Shown: one piece after another, positions 23,285 to 31,285 of the stretch
Layout of the letters: the number at the start of each line of letters is the position of its first letter
How positions within the stretch are numbered: position 1 is the first letter of the stretch
IMG/VR virus record: IMGVR_UViG_3300008259_000199
Span: 1 to 41,893 of that record
Strand: one strand, 5' to 3'
Source of the DNA: a virus
DNA: 41,893 bases
Position numbers and translations under genes: made by a program
The notes under the pieces: model-generated
What the model was told of the DNA's origin: nothing
Database searches by the model: none
Seen by the model: only the letters and a program-made list of their open reading frames with translations

Positions 23285-23791
23285 TTATTTGAAAAGAGAT
23301 GCAACGATTGCATCATACATATCACCGTTTCTTTCATCCCAATTACCCTTTTTGTTAAGAACAGTAAATTTAATTACATCTGGACATAGAGATTCTAACT
23401 CAGATTTAACAAAGTCTTTGGATTTGATGCCTTTAATTCTACACTTACCAAATAACTGTTTACGCATAGTGTTTACTGATAACAGATTTACTTTTACCTT
23501 GAAGTGTTCTTCAATAATATAAGCAAAAACAGCGTTATGACGGGCTAATGTAATAATAACTTGTTGACTGGTAAATCCACCAGCAAATCCACTTAAAGCA
23601 GCTTCTAAATTAATGGTGGTTACGTCTTTTATTAATGGATTTTTCTCCAATTCTGATATAACAAAAAACGTTTTTTCTTTGGTTGTTTCAAGCTTTTTGG
23701 TGTCAATATAACCAGCATCCAAGACTTTGCCGTCTTTACTAAATGCCCAACCAGTAACTGATGTAGATGAATCTAAACCTAATATAACCAT
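23285..23791 (-). CDS. RuvC-like Holliday junction resolvase
   Basis: The 168-residue protein matches RuvC in size and pattern: MVILGLDSST (D7, first metal ligand) with SVTGWAF, NLEAALSGF (E63), a helical core with QQVIITLARHNAVFAYII, and the C-terminal GDMYDAIVASL with D157 and D160. These four acidic residues form the RNase H-like active site that resolves four-way junctions. ATG 23791 was chosen because it places D7 correctly and leaves a 22-base gap; an upstream in-frame ATG (23887) would run well into the next gene. It neighbours the primase and the Mre11-Rad50 fusion, fitting recombination-dependent replication and debranching of DNA before packaging. Confidence 0.88.
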   Translation of the reverse strand: MVILGLDSSTSVTGWAFSKDGKVLDAGYIDTKKLETTKEKTFFVISELEKNPLIKDVTTINLEAALSGFAGGFTSQQVIITLARHNAVFAYIIEEHFKVKVNLLSVNTMRKQLFGKCRIKGIKSKDFVKSELESLCPDVIKFTVLNKKGNWDERNGDMYDAIVASLFK

Positions 23792-23813
23792 ATACCAATA
23801 TATAGTATATGTA

Positions 23814-24092
23814 TTATCGTTTGTATGGTTTATTATTGAAACCTTGCATGTAAAGTGAAAGTTGTTTGGAACTAGCACCGGCAGCATCTTTCAATTCAGT
23901 TACTCCTGTAGCCATTTTTGTTTTAAATCCCTTTGTAACTGTATAATTTGTTTCAAATGTACTACCTCCTAGAGATACAACGTTGCCACCTTGTCTTACA
24001 ATGTCTTTGGCATTATAAGCACCACCAACAGGTTGTGTTTGATATCTTGTTTCCAAGTTTTTTTCTAATGAAGGTCTATCAATTGTTGCCAT
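23814..24092 (-). CDS. Small unknown protein
   Basis: The 92-residue protein starts MATIDRPSLEKNLETRY and contains GGAYNAKDIVRQGGNVVSLGG, ending MQGFNNKPYKR. It is Gly- and Thr-rich, with no signal peptide, membrane segment or motif I recognise. The TATTTATA element 17 bases upstream and the resolvase gene 22 bases downstream suggest that it starts the replication/recombination transcript, but its composition would also suit a minor tail protein. Confidence 0.65.
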   Translation of the reverse strand: MATIDRPSLEKNLETRYQTQPVGGAYNAKDIVRQGGNVVSLGGSTFETNYTVTKGFKTKMATGVTELKDAAGASSKQLSLYMQGFNNKPYKR

Positions 24093-24109
24093 ATAGTTAT
24101 ATTATTAAT

Positions 24110-24117
24110 TATAAATA
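24110..24117 (-). promoter_or_regulatory. TATTTATA element before the 92-residue gene
   Basis: The minus strand reads ATCA-TATTTATA-ATTAATA, 17 bases before the ATG at 24092, inside the 28-base gap after the propeller-adhesin gene. Confidence 0.45.
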
Positions 24118-24120
24118 TGA

Positions 24121-26421
24121 TTAGACATCCCATTTTACTAAAATATTTATCGGGAAATCTTTACTATTTTTAATTGGTGTTCCTAATTTACCTATTGCAA
24201 CCAACTCTGTTCCACTATACAAACCAACGGTAGTAATATAAGGTGCTAAATAAGAACCCGTTGTATCTACTGATGAACTATATTCATAGTCAAAAAATTC
24301 TGGTTTTATATAACTTCTATTATATTTTCCAGTTGCATTATCCAAATAATTAGATACGTCTTGATATTTGGATCTCATACATTTGTTTGTAATGAATGGT
24401 TTCAAAGAATTTTCATCCAATTCTGATATGAAATATTTCCACAAAATAAACATATCATTGATATTAACCATTTTATCATTGTTTACATCCAATTTTGAAT
24501 CTATAGATACTAAATTGGTATATTCTGGCATGTTTATTACTGACTTACTTACATAATAATTATTATCTTGACCTAATGATCCAGTATAATAACTGAATAA
24601 GTTTTCTTCATATGAACTATCTACAACTATTTCCCACCATCTTTGATTATTTGAATTCTTGGATGAAATATAACGTAAAATTAAATCCAAATCATTGAAA
24701 GTAAAGTGTTTGTCACCATCAATATCATAATCAAAATTATTTCTATATACCGCAGTTGGATTGGTACTTACATTAAATTCCCCAGTTTCAATTCTACAGA
24801 TAATTTGATTTTCATAGATTGAAAAGTTGGATTGATATTCTACGTCATAATATGAACCTGTAAGTGGATTTTGTTTCAACATCATGTTGTCAAAAATAGA
24901 TCCACTGGTTTTCATTACCAACAATCCATTTCTATAGAATACATTACCAATATGATAATCTTTTAGATCAGTGTTTAGATTGTATATATAAGAATATCCG
25001 TGAATATTATTATAATTAGATATACTTGTTTCTACTGTTCTGTTAGTATCTGCAAATAAACATGGTGATCCTACCACAATAGATTTATCTGAAATTGCAG
25101 CATCAAATCCAAATACTGTATATGGAATTCCATATGTTTTGTATCTGAATATATTTTTACTTACATTCCAGTTACTTTCAGTATTTTCGTACAACAAAAC
25201 TTGACCTAATAAATTAAAAGGTCTTTCATAATCTTCTCTGGTCAATACTTTGTTTAATGATCCAGTTATAAAACTAGAAGAAAATGGAAAAATATATTTT
25301 GGTGCGGATACAATTGTATAGTTGTCAAATATATCAACGTTATATCCTAACTTGTTATCTTTAAATGTATTATCATCACCATATGACTTTTTATCAAATA
25401 CCCATTTGTTATTTAAATTACATTTATAATAAAAATAAACAGCACCACGTTTTCTTAGTTGTTGTGATGAAGTATATTCATAATACTCTGATTCATATGG
25501 ACAACCAACAACTGCATTATCACCATAAATTGATACTGAATATCCAAATCCATCAAATGATTGTGAATATGATGCGCTTGGAGGATAGTTTACATAAGTA
25601 AGATTATAATTAAAATCTTGATTAGCATTTACATAATTTACTTCATTCCATCCTGTAGAAGAAGATGCAAAGAAATAAACTGAACCAGTTCCACTTCCTT
25701 TGTAATCACTAACAATCAAATCTCTGCTTCCGCTAGGATCAATCTTTAAAGAATACCCAAAATAATCACCTACATTACTTTTACTTCCGGTTAAAGTTTG
25801 CGCATAAGTCCAATTATTATTTACTTTTTGGTAAATATAAACAGCACCTTTATTATTAAATTTTTTGGTACATCCTATTGCCAATACATTTTGACCAAGT
25901 GAAATTGATCCAGCAAAACTACCGGTTTCATCATTAAATGAACTGCTTATACTTGTATATGGATATATTGATCCTGAAGATAATTCATAGATATCAACAC
26001 ATGATCCTGTAGTAAGAGTTTGTCCGGATAAATTATCTGGACTTACAAATGAACAACTAAAAAATCTAGTACCTACTGCTAGTTCAGTTCCATAAATTGA
26101 AAGTGAATTTCCGTATTCATTTTCCAATTTTACAATATCAGTTTCATTTAGGTCACTGTCAAGTGATTCACCGTTTTCAGTTAACAAATCAGAAAAATTT
26201 GTGTCACTTAATGCAACATCTAATTGTTGTAAATTTAAAGTTTTTTGTAATTCTAAATATGGAACATATTGATCAACAGATGAATCATATTTTTTAACAT
26301 TCACCATTCCAATTGAAAATCCTTGATTTTTTCTAAATGAAGGCGGTGATCCAATTGCAACATAGTCACCATATGTTGCTACTGAATATCCGTAATTTTC
26401 ATTTTTTATTGTTACACTCAT
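24121..26421 (-). CDS. Tail adhesin: FG-GAP-like propeller with dockerin-like EF-hand loops
   Basis: The 766-residue protein has an N-terminal half of FG-GAP/integrin-like repeats, each of the form F-G-Y-S-V-S-I-Y-G-D..VG.P followed by GAVYFYYK and an aromatic W strand, at least five copies over about residues 9-480 (for example GYSVATYGDYVAIGSP, GNSLSIYGTELAVG, GYSVSIYGDNAVVGCP). Two calcium-loop sequences follow: D566-I-D568-G-D570...D577 and D645-V-N647-N-D649...D656, each with a downstream helix (DLDLILRYI, DMFILWKYF), the form of type I dockerin. The C-terminus (about 727-766, PYITTVGLYSGTELVAIGK) matches the end of the tail protein at 29686-30312, suggesting a shared attachment end. It is probably a surface-exposed, calcium-binding receptor- or glycan-binding tail protein. 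Confidence 0.75.
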   Translation of the reverse strand: MSVTIKNENYGYSVATYGDYVAIGSPPSFRKNQGFSIGMVNVKKYDSSVDQYVPYLELQKTLNLQQLDVALSDTNFSDLLTENGESLDSDLNETDIVKLENEYGNSLSIYGTELAVGTRFFSCSFVSPDNLSGQTLTTGSCVDIYELSSGSIYPYTSISSSFNDETGSFAGSISLGQNVLAIGCTKKFNNKGAVYIYQKVNNNWTYAQTLTGSKSNVGDYFGYSLKIDPSGSRDLIVSDYKGSGTGSVYFFASSSTGWNEVNYVNANQDFNYNLTYVNYPPSASYSQSFDGFGYSVSIYGDNAVVGCPYESEYYEYTSSQQLRKRGAVYFYYKCNLNNKWVFDKKSYGDDNTFKDNKLGYNVDIFDNYTIVSAPKYIFPFSSSFITGSLNKVLTREDYERPFNLLGQVLLYENTESNWNVSKNIFRYKTYGIPYTVFGFDAAISDKSIVVGSPCLFADTNRTVETSISNYNNIHGYSYIYNLNTDLKDYHIGNVFYRNGLLVMKTSGSIFDNMMLKQNPLTGSYYDVEYQSNFSIYENQIICRIETGEFNVSTNPTAVYRNNFDYDIDGDKHFTFNDLDLILRYISSKNSNNQRWWEIVVDSSYEENLFSYYTGSLGQDNNYYVSKSVINMPEYTNLVSIDSKLDVNNDKMVNINDMFILWKYFISELDENSLKPFITNKCMRSKYQDVSNYLDNATGKYNRSYIKPEFFDYEYSSSVDTTGSYLAPYITTVGLYSGTELVAIGKLGTPIKNSKDFPINILVKWDV

Positions 26422-26433
26422 AAAATTTAATTA

Positions 26434-29400
26434 TCATTTAAATGATCTTTCATCACTGCCAAATTTAATAGGTTGACATATTGCAGGATAAACAATTTCT
26501 ACAATTTGTTCAGTAGGATTTATATAAATCAAACCGTCATTTAATATACCTTCAGCATCTGCAAAACCCATAGCAGGAGTATATAACTCATCAGATGTAA
26601 TTGTTGTTGGATTATTATATTCATCATATATAACCATTTTATCCGTTTGAAATTCAAATCTTGAATTATCAATTAATGTATTTGTTATAGCCAAATTAAC
26701 AAAAGATTTCAAAAGTGATCGTTGTATTTCTCCATTTGTAACGGATGTTTTAGGTGATAAAAACGTATCTTTAAACTCATCACTATTAATTTGTGATATT
26801 AATTGTGTTTTTGCATCTTGTACATCAAATGTAACATTTGTTCCTTTATATCTAAACCAATGACAATCAACTACAAGAGACCCTGGATTAATCCTATTCT
26901 CTAAAGAATTTCCTAGTCTTTTATATGTTAAAGTAATTTGATAGTAAGTTGTGCCATATGAAATACTTAAGTTAAAATTTAAAATTATTTTTATATTTGT
27001 AGTGGAATCCTGTAAAGTTTGATCTCTAGGAGTAATTCGTATGTTCTTATTTATATAAAGTATATTACGAATTCCATCATATTCATATGGTGATAAAGAT
27101 CCCTCAAGAACTTTTGATTGTAGTTGACTAATTAAACTCCATTCCGTGTTTAATGATTCATAATTTACAATACCCCTTGAATAGGTGGTAATTACAATAG
27201 ACTGATTATATATATCATTAATTCCTAATGAAGGTTGCACTACAGGAGGAGGTGCATTAACGCAACTTATAGAATAATTCCAGGCATTATTATTTGTTGT
27301 GGAATATACAGTGACCAAACATTTATCACTATCTATACCATTCAATGATCCTTTTTTATCCTTATCAAAAGATATTTGAGGATTATTATTTGGTGCTGAT
27401 ATTAATCCTGAGTCATATACAGTTTTACGTGAATTTAATGGATATTCAATTTTAAACTGTGATGTACCACTATTTATGCTATATTTGAAATTTATTTTAC
27501 CAACTGATGATGTTAAATCAATAATATTTTTTTGTTCTTGTTGATAACTAGGTTCATTTGTAATATTAGTTTCACAGTTATTTGTTGGAATCTGTTTTAT
27601 TATTAATGTAACTGTATTGTTATAATAAACATTTGGATTTTTAAACTTTACATTTACTTCATATACTCCAATTGCAGATGGTATCGTAGATGAACCATTA
27701 TATGTAATTGTCAAATCTTCTTCATTAGGTGATTTAGATAATATTTGAACTGGTTTTGGATTTCCATCAAAATAAAATACATTTGTTCCAAATTTAACGT
27801 CTCCCTTTATAGATGTAATAGTTAGAGTTGCAGATACAGGTGAAACTGTATACTTTGTTGTTGTAGACACTTCAGTATCTAATTCAGCGGTAACATCATA
27901 TCTTCCAATATCTTTTGGATATTGTCCTTCTGTAACTGTTCTGATTCCACCGTATAATGTAACAATGGTTATTACATTATTGTTGTTTTTATATGTAATT
28001 TTTATTGGTATATTAGAATCAACTATTACGTCTAATGATTGTAGCTCACCATTATATATTACAGTTGCACTGTTCATAGTAATAGTACCACTTGAACCAC
28101 TAGATTTTATAGCTGCAGTTGTAGTTGGTTGAACCAAAGTATATTTACTTGCGTCTGTTCCTGAAATAGTTAAACCAGAAACGGTAACGGTTTTTCCTTC
28201 ACCTACTGAATCACTTGAAAATTCTCCTAATGCACTTCCAACATTTAATGTTACATTATCCCTTGTTCCGTTTGGATATGTTACTACACCTTGTAATGCG
28301 GCATTTGAAGTGTTTAATGTAGCTGTGATATCACCATTATATACTTTATCAGCTGCGGTTATCCCAGTCACAGTTAATAGTTTAGGACTTATTGTAATTG
28401 AGGAACAATTTACACTAGTAACAGAATAATTTCCTGATGCGGCTTGATTTACTGTTACATCAAGAGTACCAACTCCAGTGATATGAATTTTACCATTTAC
28501 AATTGTTGCTGGTCCACTATTGATTGTATAAGAAATTGCACCGTTACTAACACTATTTACTGGAATAGTAAAATCATCATCACCATAAGTTTTTGATGGA
28601 CATTGTGTTGTTATACTTAATGTTTGTGGTGCAATAGTCAATGTAGCGGTTTTTGTTCCTTGATAATTAGGATCATTAATTGTTACAACTACATTATAAG
28701 TACCAACATCAGTTGGTGGTGTCATAGACCCATTATAAGTTACTGTATAATTTATATTTGTTAATGGAATACTAATAGTTACAGGTTTAGGGTTTCCATC
28801 ATAAGTTTGAGTTAAATTACTAAGTGTAATTGTTGTTAAAAGTTGTTCAATTGTAAAAGTACCTGTGACTGATCCTTGATAAAAATTATCATTAATAGTT
28901 GCTACTACAGTATATGTACCTGCATTAGTTGGAGGTGTTGTAGATCCATTATAAGTTACAATATAAGATAAATTTGTTGGTTTAGTAGTAGCAGTTATTT
29001 CATATGGATCACCGTCATAGTCATATGTACCTGGCAAAATATTCAATGTAATATTTGCTGCAACTTTATCAATATTTGAGTCTTGATTATTGATAAATGT
29101 TTTATCACTTACTACCAGATTAGAGTTGCCGTCATCAACAACGTTATAAGTTTGTCCTTGAATTTCATGTTTAATAACAACTGACTTTGGAATTACTTTT
29201 TCACCAAATTTGTTTTGTGGTATATTAAATGTAGAAATCTTATTTGGAAGACTTCTGTTTACGTTGGATGAATCTAGTGATTCCAATCCAAATATTTTTG
29301 AAGGATCTTGACTTTCTTTATAAAATAAATGTTTTGTGGTAGCATATAAAACGGTTTTATATGTACCATCCACATTCTTTTCAGATAAAACAGGATCATA

Positions 29401-29682
29401 ATAAAAACTTCCGGTTGGAGATATTGATCCTGTTAAATTAACACCTTCTCTGAATCTTAAAAAGTCATCTTGTTGTTGTTGAAGAGCAATTGCAGATGAA
29501 ATGTATGTATAAGGTGCTACTGTTCCGTCATTGTATTCTTTAAAAGTCAATGACAATGATCCACTAACAGATCCACTTTGCCACAGTATTAAATCCTTGT
29601 GAAGTTTATTCTGAGGATTCCATTTTTTAGCAGCAGTGAAAGGTGTGGTTCTAATGTCATTTTTTTTAAGTGACTTTATCAT
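26434..29682 (-). CDS. Tail adhesin with MBG/YDG-type Ig-like repeats
   Basis: The 1082-residue protein has an N-terminal part (1-205) resembling other phage tail proteins (WNPQNKLHKDLILW, GSVSGSLS). It is followed by tandem Ig-like repeats at about 210-705: ANITLNILPGTYDYDGDPYE, then YTVTYNGSMTPPTDVGTYNV, a variant around 353-432 and a YDG-like unit around 435-526 (VYNGDITATLN...SDSVGEGKTVTVSG). The repeats carry the typical YDG.P..V..T..P..L.Y.VTYNGS..PPT.AGTY.V signature of MBG/YDG adhesin domains, common in Bacteroidota surface proteins. The C-terminal third is not recognised. It lies 3 bases from the tail protein gene at 29686 and probably forms a long fibre-like adhesin. The repeats are the strongest hint of host identity. 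Confidence 0.8.
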   Translation of the reverse strand: MIKSLKKNDIRTTPFTAAKKWNPQNKLHKDLILWQSGSVSGSLSLTFKEYNDGTVAPYTYISSAIALQQQQDDFLRFREGVNLTGSISPTGSFYYDPVLSEKNVDGTYKTVLYATTKHLFYKESQDPSKIFGLESLDSSNVNRSLPNKISTFNIPQNKFGEKVIPKSVVIKHEIQGQTYNVVDDGNSNLVVSDKTFINNQDSNIDKVAANITLNILPGTYDYDGDPYEITATTKPTNLSYIVTYNGSTTPPTNAGTYTVVATINDNFYQGSVTGTFTIEQLLTTITLSNLTQTYDGNPKPVTISIPLTNINYTVTYNGSMTPPTDVGTYNVVVTINDPNYQGTKTATLTIAPQTLSITTQCPSKTYGDDDFTIPVNSVSNGAISYTINSGPATIVNGKIHITGVGTLDVTVNQAASGNYSVTSVNCSSITISPKLLTVTGITAADKVYNGDITATLNTSNAALQGVVTYPNGTRDNVTLNVGSALGEFSSDSVGEGKTVTVSGLTISGTDASKYTLVQPTTTAAIKSSGSSGTITMNSATVIYNGELQSLDVIVDSNIPIKITYKNNNNVITIVTLYGGIRTVTEGQYPKDIGRYDVTAELDTEVSTTTKYTVSPVSATLTITSIKGDVKFGTNVFYFDGNPKPVQILSKSPNEEDLTITYNGSSTIPSAIGVYEVNVKFKNPNVYYNNTVTLIIKQIPTNNCETNITNEPSYQQEQKNIIDLTSSVGKINFKYSINSGTSQFKIEYPLNSRKTVYDSGLISAPNNNPQISFDKDKKGSLNGIDSDKCLVTVYSTTNNNAWNYSISCVNAPPPVVQPSLGINDIYNQSIVITTYSRGIVNYESLNTEWSLISQLQSKVLEGSLSPYEYDGIRNILYINKNIRITPRDQTLQDSTTNIKIILNFNLSISYGTTYYQITLTYKRLGNSLENRINPGSLVVDCHWFRYKGTNVTFDVQDAKTQLISQINSDEFKDTFLSPKTSVTNGEIQRSLLKSFVNLAITNTLIDNSRFEFQTDKMVIYDEYNNPTTITSDELYTPAMGFADAEGILNDGLIYINPTEQIVEIVYPAICQPIKFGSDERSFK

Positions 29683-29685
29683 TTT

Positions 29686-30312
29686 TTAGAAATCCAATCT
29701 TACCTTAATGAGAGATTCATTATCAAAACTCTTCATCACAGGTTGACTTACTTTTGCAACAGCAACCAATTCATTTGAATCATTATACAAACCAACAGTG
29801 GTTATATAACTTTGTGGATTTGTAAAGAATTGATTGAATCTTATAGTACCTGCTTGTTTTCCGTCTGTACCATCTGAAACAAATGATGGATTGTTTGAGT
29901 AATTAAATTCTTGATTTTTAACTCTTACAAAGTAATGTTTAGAAGGTAAAAATTCTGATTTTCTTGCCTTGAAATATTTTGTGGTACATCTTGTTATTCC
30001 TGCAATCAAATTCTTTTGATATAAACCATATGATGTAGGATTTGTACCAGTAAAATCAGTAATACCTGTTAATGCACTGATTTTTGATGAATTTAGTATA
30101 ATTGTACCTGTTTTTGGATACAATGTACCAATACCATAATATACAGCGGTTACTGTTCCACCGTTTGTGAATGGTGTAGGAATTCCGTTGACAATACTTC
30201 CGGAGATAAGATTGTAAGAATCTGCAATTTTGCCTGTTACTGATGAATCATCAATAAATGTAAATTGTCCTTTTGATCCGCTAAGGCTAAATTCAAGTTG
30301 ACCTTCATCCAA
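29686..30312 (-). CDS. Tail protein, C-terminal part (frame-shifted from 30390-30608)
   Basis: This frame gives 208 residues only if a TTG start (30312) is used; no ribosome site precedes it. The frame is open further upstream to about 30408 and would translate as LSTVTANSITTITGSS, then IYAISFTVNKYKDKLDEGQ. That overlaps and continues the frame ending at 30390, suggesting one ancestral protein of about 307 residues. Content includes KGQFTFIDDSSV (about 14-25), NLIAGITRCTTKYFKARKSE and the C-terminal ITTVGLYNDSNELVAVAK (170-187), then LIKVRLDF. This end is shared with the adhesin at 24121-26421. I recognise the overall pattern from tail proteins of marine T4-like phages. Either the gene is broken, it is shifted -1 during translation, or the assembly has lost a base near 30390-30405. 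Confidence 0.75.
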   Translation of the reverse strand: MDEGQLEFSLSGSKGQFTFIDDSSVTGKIADSYNLISGSIVNGIPTPFTNGGTVTAVYYGIGTLYPKTGTIILNSSKISALTGITDFTGTNPTSYGLYQKNLIAGITRCTTKYFKARKSEFLPSKHYFVRVKNQEFNYSNNPSFVSDGTDGKQAGTIRFNQFFTNPQSYITTVGLYNDSNELVAVAKVSQPVMKSFDNESLIKVRLDF

Positions 30313-30389
30313 TTTATCTTTATATTTGTTTACAGTAAAAGATATTGCATAAATGCTTGAACCTGTAATTGTTGTGATTGAGTTTGCAG

Positions 30390-30608
30390 TTACAGTAGAA
30401 AGAATGGTTCACCTGAATAATACACATTGTTATAATACAATCCATTGTAAACATTAAACACTCCTGAACCTGTTGCAACAGTTTGTGTTGGTGATGTGTA
30501 AAATGCAGATTGTAACGCAGCAATATCACCTGATGTCCACATTGGAGATGATACTTGATTTACTCTTCCTACAACTATATCTGTTGAATCAAATTTTTTA
30601 AATATCAT
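30390..30608 (-). CDS. Tail protein, N-terminal part (VVGRVNQVSSPMW)
   Basis: The 72-residue frame begins MIFKKFDSTDIVVGRVNQVS, then SPMWTSGDIAALQSAFYTS, a start I know from conserved tail or baseplate proteins of marine T4-like phages, where the protein is several times longer. It ends abruptly at TAA 30390 after GEPFFLL, which is not a natural end for such a protein. The following open frame (-1 relative) carries the expected continuation at 30389-29686. At the junction, CCA TTC TTT CTA CTG TAA has no canonical slippery heptamer. The 12-base gap before it and its ATG look normal, so the N-terminal part is expressed. Confidence 0.8.
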   Translation of the reverse strand: MIFKKFDSTDIVVGRVNQVSSPMWTSGDIAALQSAFYTSPTQTVATGSGVFNVYNGLYYNNVYYSGEPFFLL

Positions 30609-30620
30609 ATTTCAAAAAGG

Positions 30621-31247
30621 TTATACAGTTACGGTTACAGGTATAGTAATACTTCCACCGCTTTCATTTCCAATTATAGTCAAATTTGTGGTTGTTGTTG
30701 TACCTACACCAGTATTTGGTATAAACTTAAATTTCAATCCAACTACAACTTGTGATGTTTCAGCAGAAACTCCAGCAAAAGTAGTAACTGTACTTGATAA
30801 TGTATTAGATGTTACTGTTTCAGTCACAACCAATGTACCAACGTTCTTGTTTGCTAATATTGCAGTATAACCAAGTGTTTGATTGTATGTTGGGTTGGTT
30901 GATGGTGAGATGGATAAGTCACCAGTATAAGTGGCTGGTACAGAAATCTTATCTATATTTAGAGAAATAATTGGAATTACAGTGACACCTTGATTTAGGG
31001 TAACCAATTTATACTTCATCAATTGAGTTTCATCAAAGAAAGCTTCAAAAATTGGTGTATTTCTCAAAGCAAAATCATTATAAGCGGTACCTTGAGGGTG
31101 ATTTGGTTGGTATAATCCATAATCAATTTCATCATCCGCTAATGCAAATGCGGTAATGTTCAAATTTCCATTTGTAGCCAACAATTCTCTTCCTTTTTTG
31201 GTTAGAGTAGCATCTACAATGATTGTTTTATTGTCTAAATATGCCAT
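30621..31247 (-). CDS. Conserved tail protein (MAYLDNKTIIVDATLTKKG)
   Basis: The 208-residue protein begins MAYLDNKTIIVDATLTKKGR, followed by ELLATNG, FALADDEIDYGLYQPNHPQG and FFDETQLMKYKLVTL. This start is one I recognise from virion proteins near the tail genes of marine T4-like phages; its exact location is unknown to me. The C-terminal half (about 100-208) is a Thr/Val/Ser-rich beta structure with an Ig-like look (NVGTLVVTETVTSNTLSSTV). A TATTTATA element lies 4 bases before the ATG. The frameshifted tail protein gene follows after 12 bases. Confidence 0.8.
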   Translation of the reverse strand: MAYLDNKTIIVDATLTKKGRELLATNGNLNITAFALADDEIDYGLYQPNHPQGTAYNDFALRNTPIFEAFFDETQLMKYKLVTLNQGVTVIPIISLNIDKISVPATYTGDLSISPSTNPTYNQTLGYTAILANKNVGTLVVTETVTSNTLSSTVTTFAGVSAETSQVVVGLKFKFIPNTGVGTTTTTNLTIIGNESGGSITIPVTVTV

Positions 31248-31251
31248 ATTC

Positions 31252-31259
31252 TATAAATA
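31252..31259 (-). promoter_or_regulatory. TATTTATA element before the MAYLDNK tail gene
   Basis: The minus strand reads AAC-TATTTATA-GAAT-ATG, 4 bases before the start and in the 38-base gap after the 1496-residue gene. It would begin a new tail transcript after the baseplate operon. Confidence 0.45.
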
Positions 31260-31285
31260 GTTTAAAATTAAGATTTCTTATTATT

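Noticed and set aside
23792-23887. Upstream ATG 23887 for the RuvC-like gene
   Set aside because: It would overlap the 92-residue gene by 74 bases and adds 32 residues before the catalytic D7 strand.
30320-30529. His/Leu-rich minus-strand frame overlapping the tail protein
   Set aside because: It is in the third frame; its content is unlike any protein here and it overlaps both frames of the conserved tail protein.
1096-31259. Plus-strand reading of the octamers as T4 late promoters TATAAATA
   Set aside because: In that sense they would point away from the genes they precede; the plus-strand cassette carries TATTTATA, not TATAAATA, at the matching spacing.
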